From contig CANKVI010000004.1 in the NCBI GenBank assembly GCA_947487095.1, positions 1 through 24,060 of the forward strand: a DNA stretch of 24,060 bases. Reading direction: 5' to 3'. The first letter of the stretch is position 1; the number at the start of each line of letters is the position of its first letter. A program made the position numbers and the translations under genes. The notes below the pieces were generated by a model that ran no database searches, had not been told where the DNA came from, and saw only the letters and a list, made by a program, of their open reading frames with translations. The DNA comes from Acidimicrobiaceae bacterium. GTDB lineage: Bacteria > Actinomycetota > Acidimicrobiia > Acidimicrobiales > Ilumatobacteraceae. Of this stretch, positions 23,915 through 24,060 are shown piece by piece.

Positions 23915-24060
23915 ATGCAACGCGAGTGGTTTGAAAAGGACTACTACGCGGTGCTCGGTGTTGCACAAACTGCACCAGCCAAAGACATCACGAAGGCGTA
24001 CCGCAAACTTGCACGCCAGTTTCACCCAGATGCCAATCCCAACAATGCGGCAGCAGAAGA
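23915..24060 (+). CDS. dnaJ: Chaperone protein DnaJ, N-terminal part (cut by window edge)
   Basis: Co-chaperone that stimulates the DnaK ATPase. Only the first 48 codons are in the window. They encode a J domain: [35 protein letters not shown], with the essential HPD at residues 37-39. The ATG lies 2 bp after the grpE stop. Whether it is the long DnaJ1 form with zinc fingers, and whether hspR follows, cannot be seen. Confidence 0.95.
   Translation, partial: MQREWFEKDYYAVLGVAQTAPAKDITKAYRKLARQFHPDANPNNAAAE

Noticed and set aside
1..24060. CRISPR arrays, insertion sequences, phage genes, tRNA or rRNA genes
   Set aside because: No regularly spaced repeats, transposase or phage proteins, or tRNA/rRNA-like sequences were seen; the window is a dense set of housekeeping genes.

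Overview
The window reads as the chromosome core next to a replication origin of an actinobacterium. The order rnpA-yidD-yidC-jag-rsmG-parA-parB, followed by a cwlM-trxA-trxB block, a membrane-anchored kinase, a DUF6049-like protein and a CCA-adding enzyme, is the order I recall around oriC in Mycobacterium tuberculosis (Rv3907c to Rv3923c). The moderate GC content, many GTG starts, the actinobacterial form of Dcd and a HAIR operator before dnaK point the same way. The moderate GC and the lack of MurJ and SigM at their usual place would fit an aquatic Acidimicrobiia lineage; that placement is inference.

Left part (1-4871, + strand): RNase P protein, YidD, the YidC insertase, the RNA-binding protein Jag/KhpB, the 16S rRNA methyltransferase RsmG, and ParA/ParB with two parS sites, one of them inside the rsmG reading frame. 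The 84-bp convergent gap after parB carries three DnaA-box-like 9-mers at 12-bp intervals.

Middle part (4956-12130, - strand, transcribed right to left): a probable seven-gene operon, DUF6049-like exported protein, DegV, Ser/Thr kinase with an extracellular discoidin-like domain, small membrane protein, thioredoxin reductase, thioredoxin, and a CwlM-like protein that has lost its amidase active site. This unit suggests control of cell-wall synthesis linked to redox genes. The kinase sits where M. tuberculosis has the MurJ-pseudokinase fusion, but here it has all catalytic residues and no MurJ part.

Right part: CCA-adding enzyme and a DUF5318-like zinc-ribbon protein (+), then the rpsF-ssb-rpsR-rplI-dnaB cluster with a structured rpsF leader, a small membrane protein, dCTP deaminase, a convergent EtfD-like iron-sulfur oxidoreductase and phosphoglycerate mutase (-), and finally the dnaK-grpE-dnaJ heat-shock operon behind a HAIR-type operator. 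The window cuts dnaJ at the right edge and may cut rnpA at the left edge. No rRNA, tRNA, insertion sequence, prophage or CRISPR array was seen. No completely novel multi-gene system is evident; the most interesting material is the rearranged kinase/CwlM unit, an apparent ATT start, and several regulatory sites.
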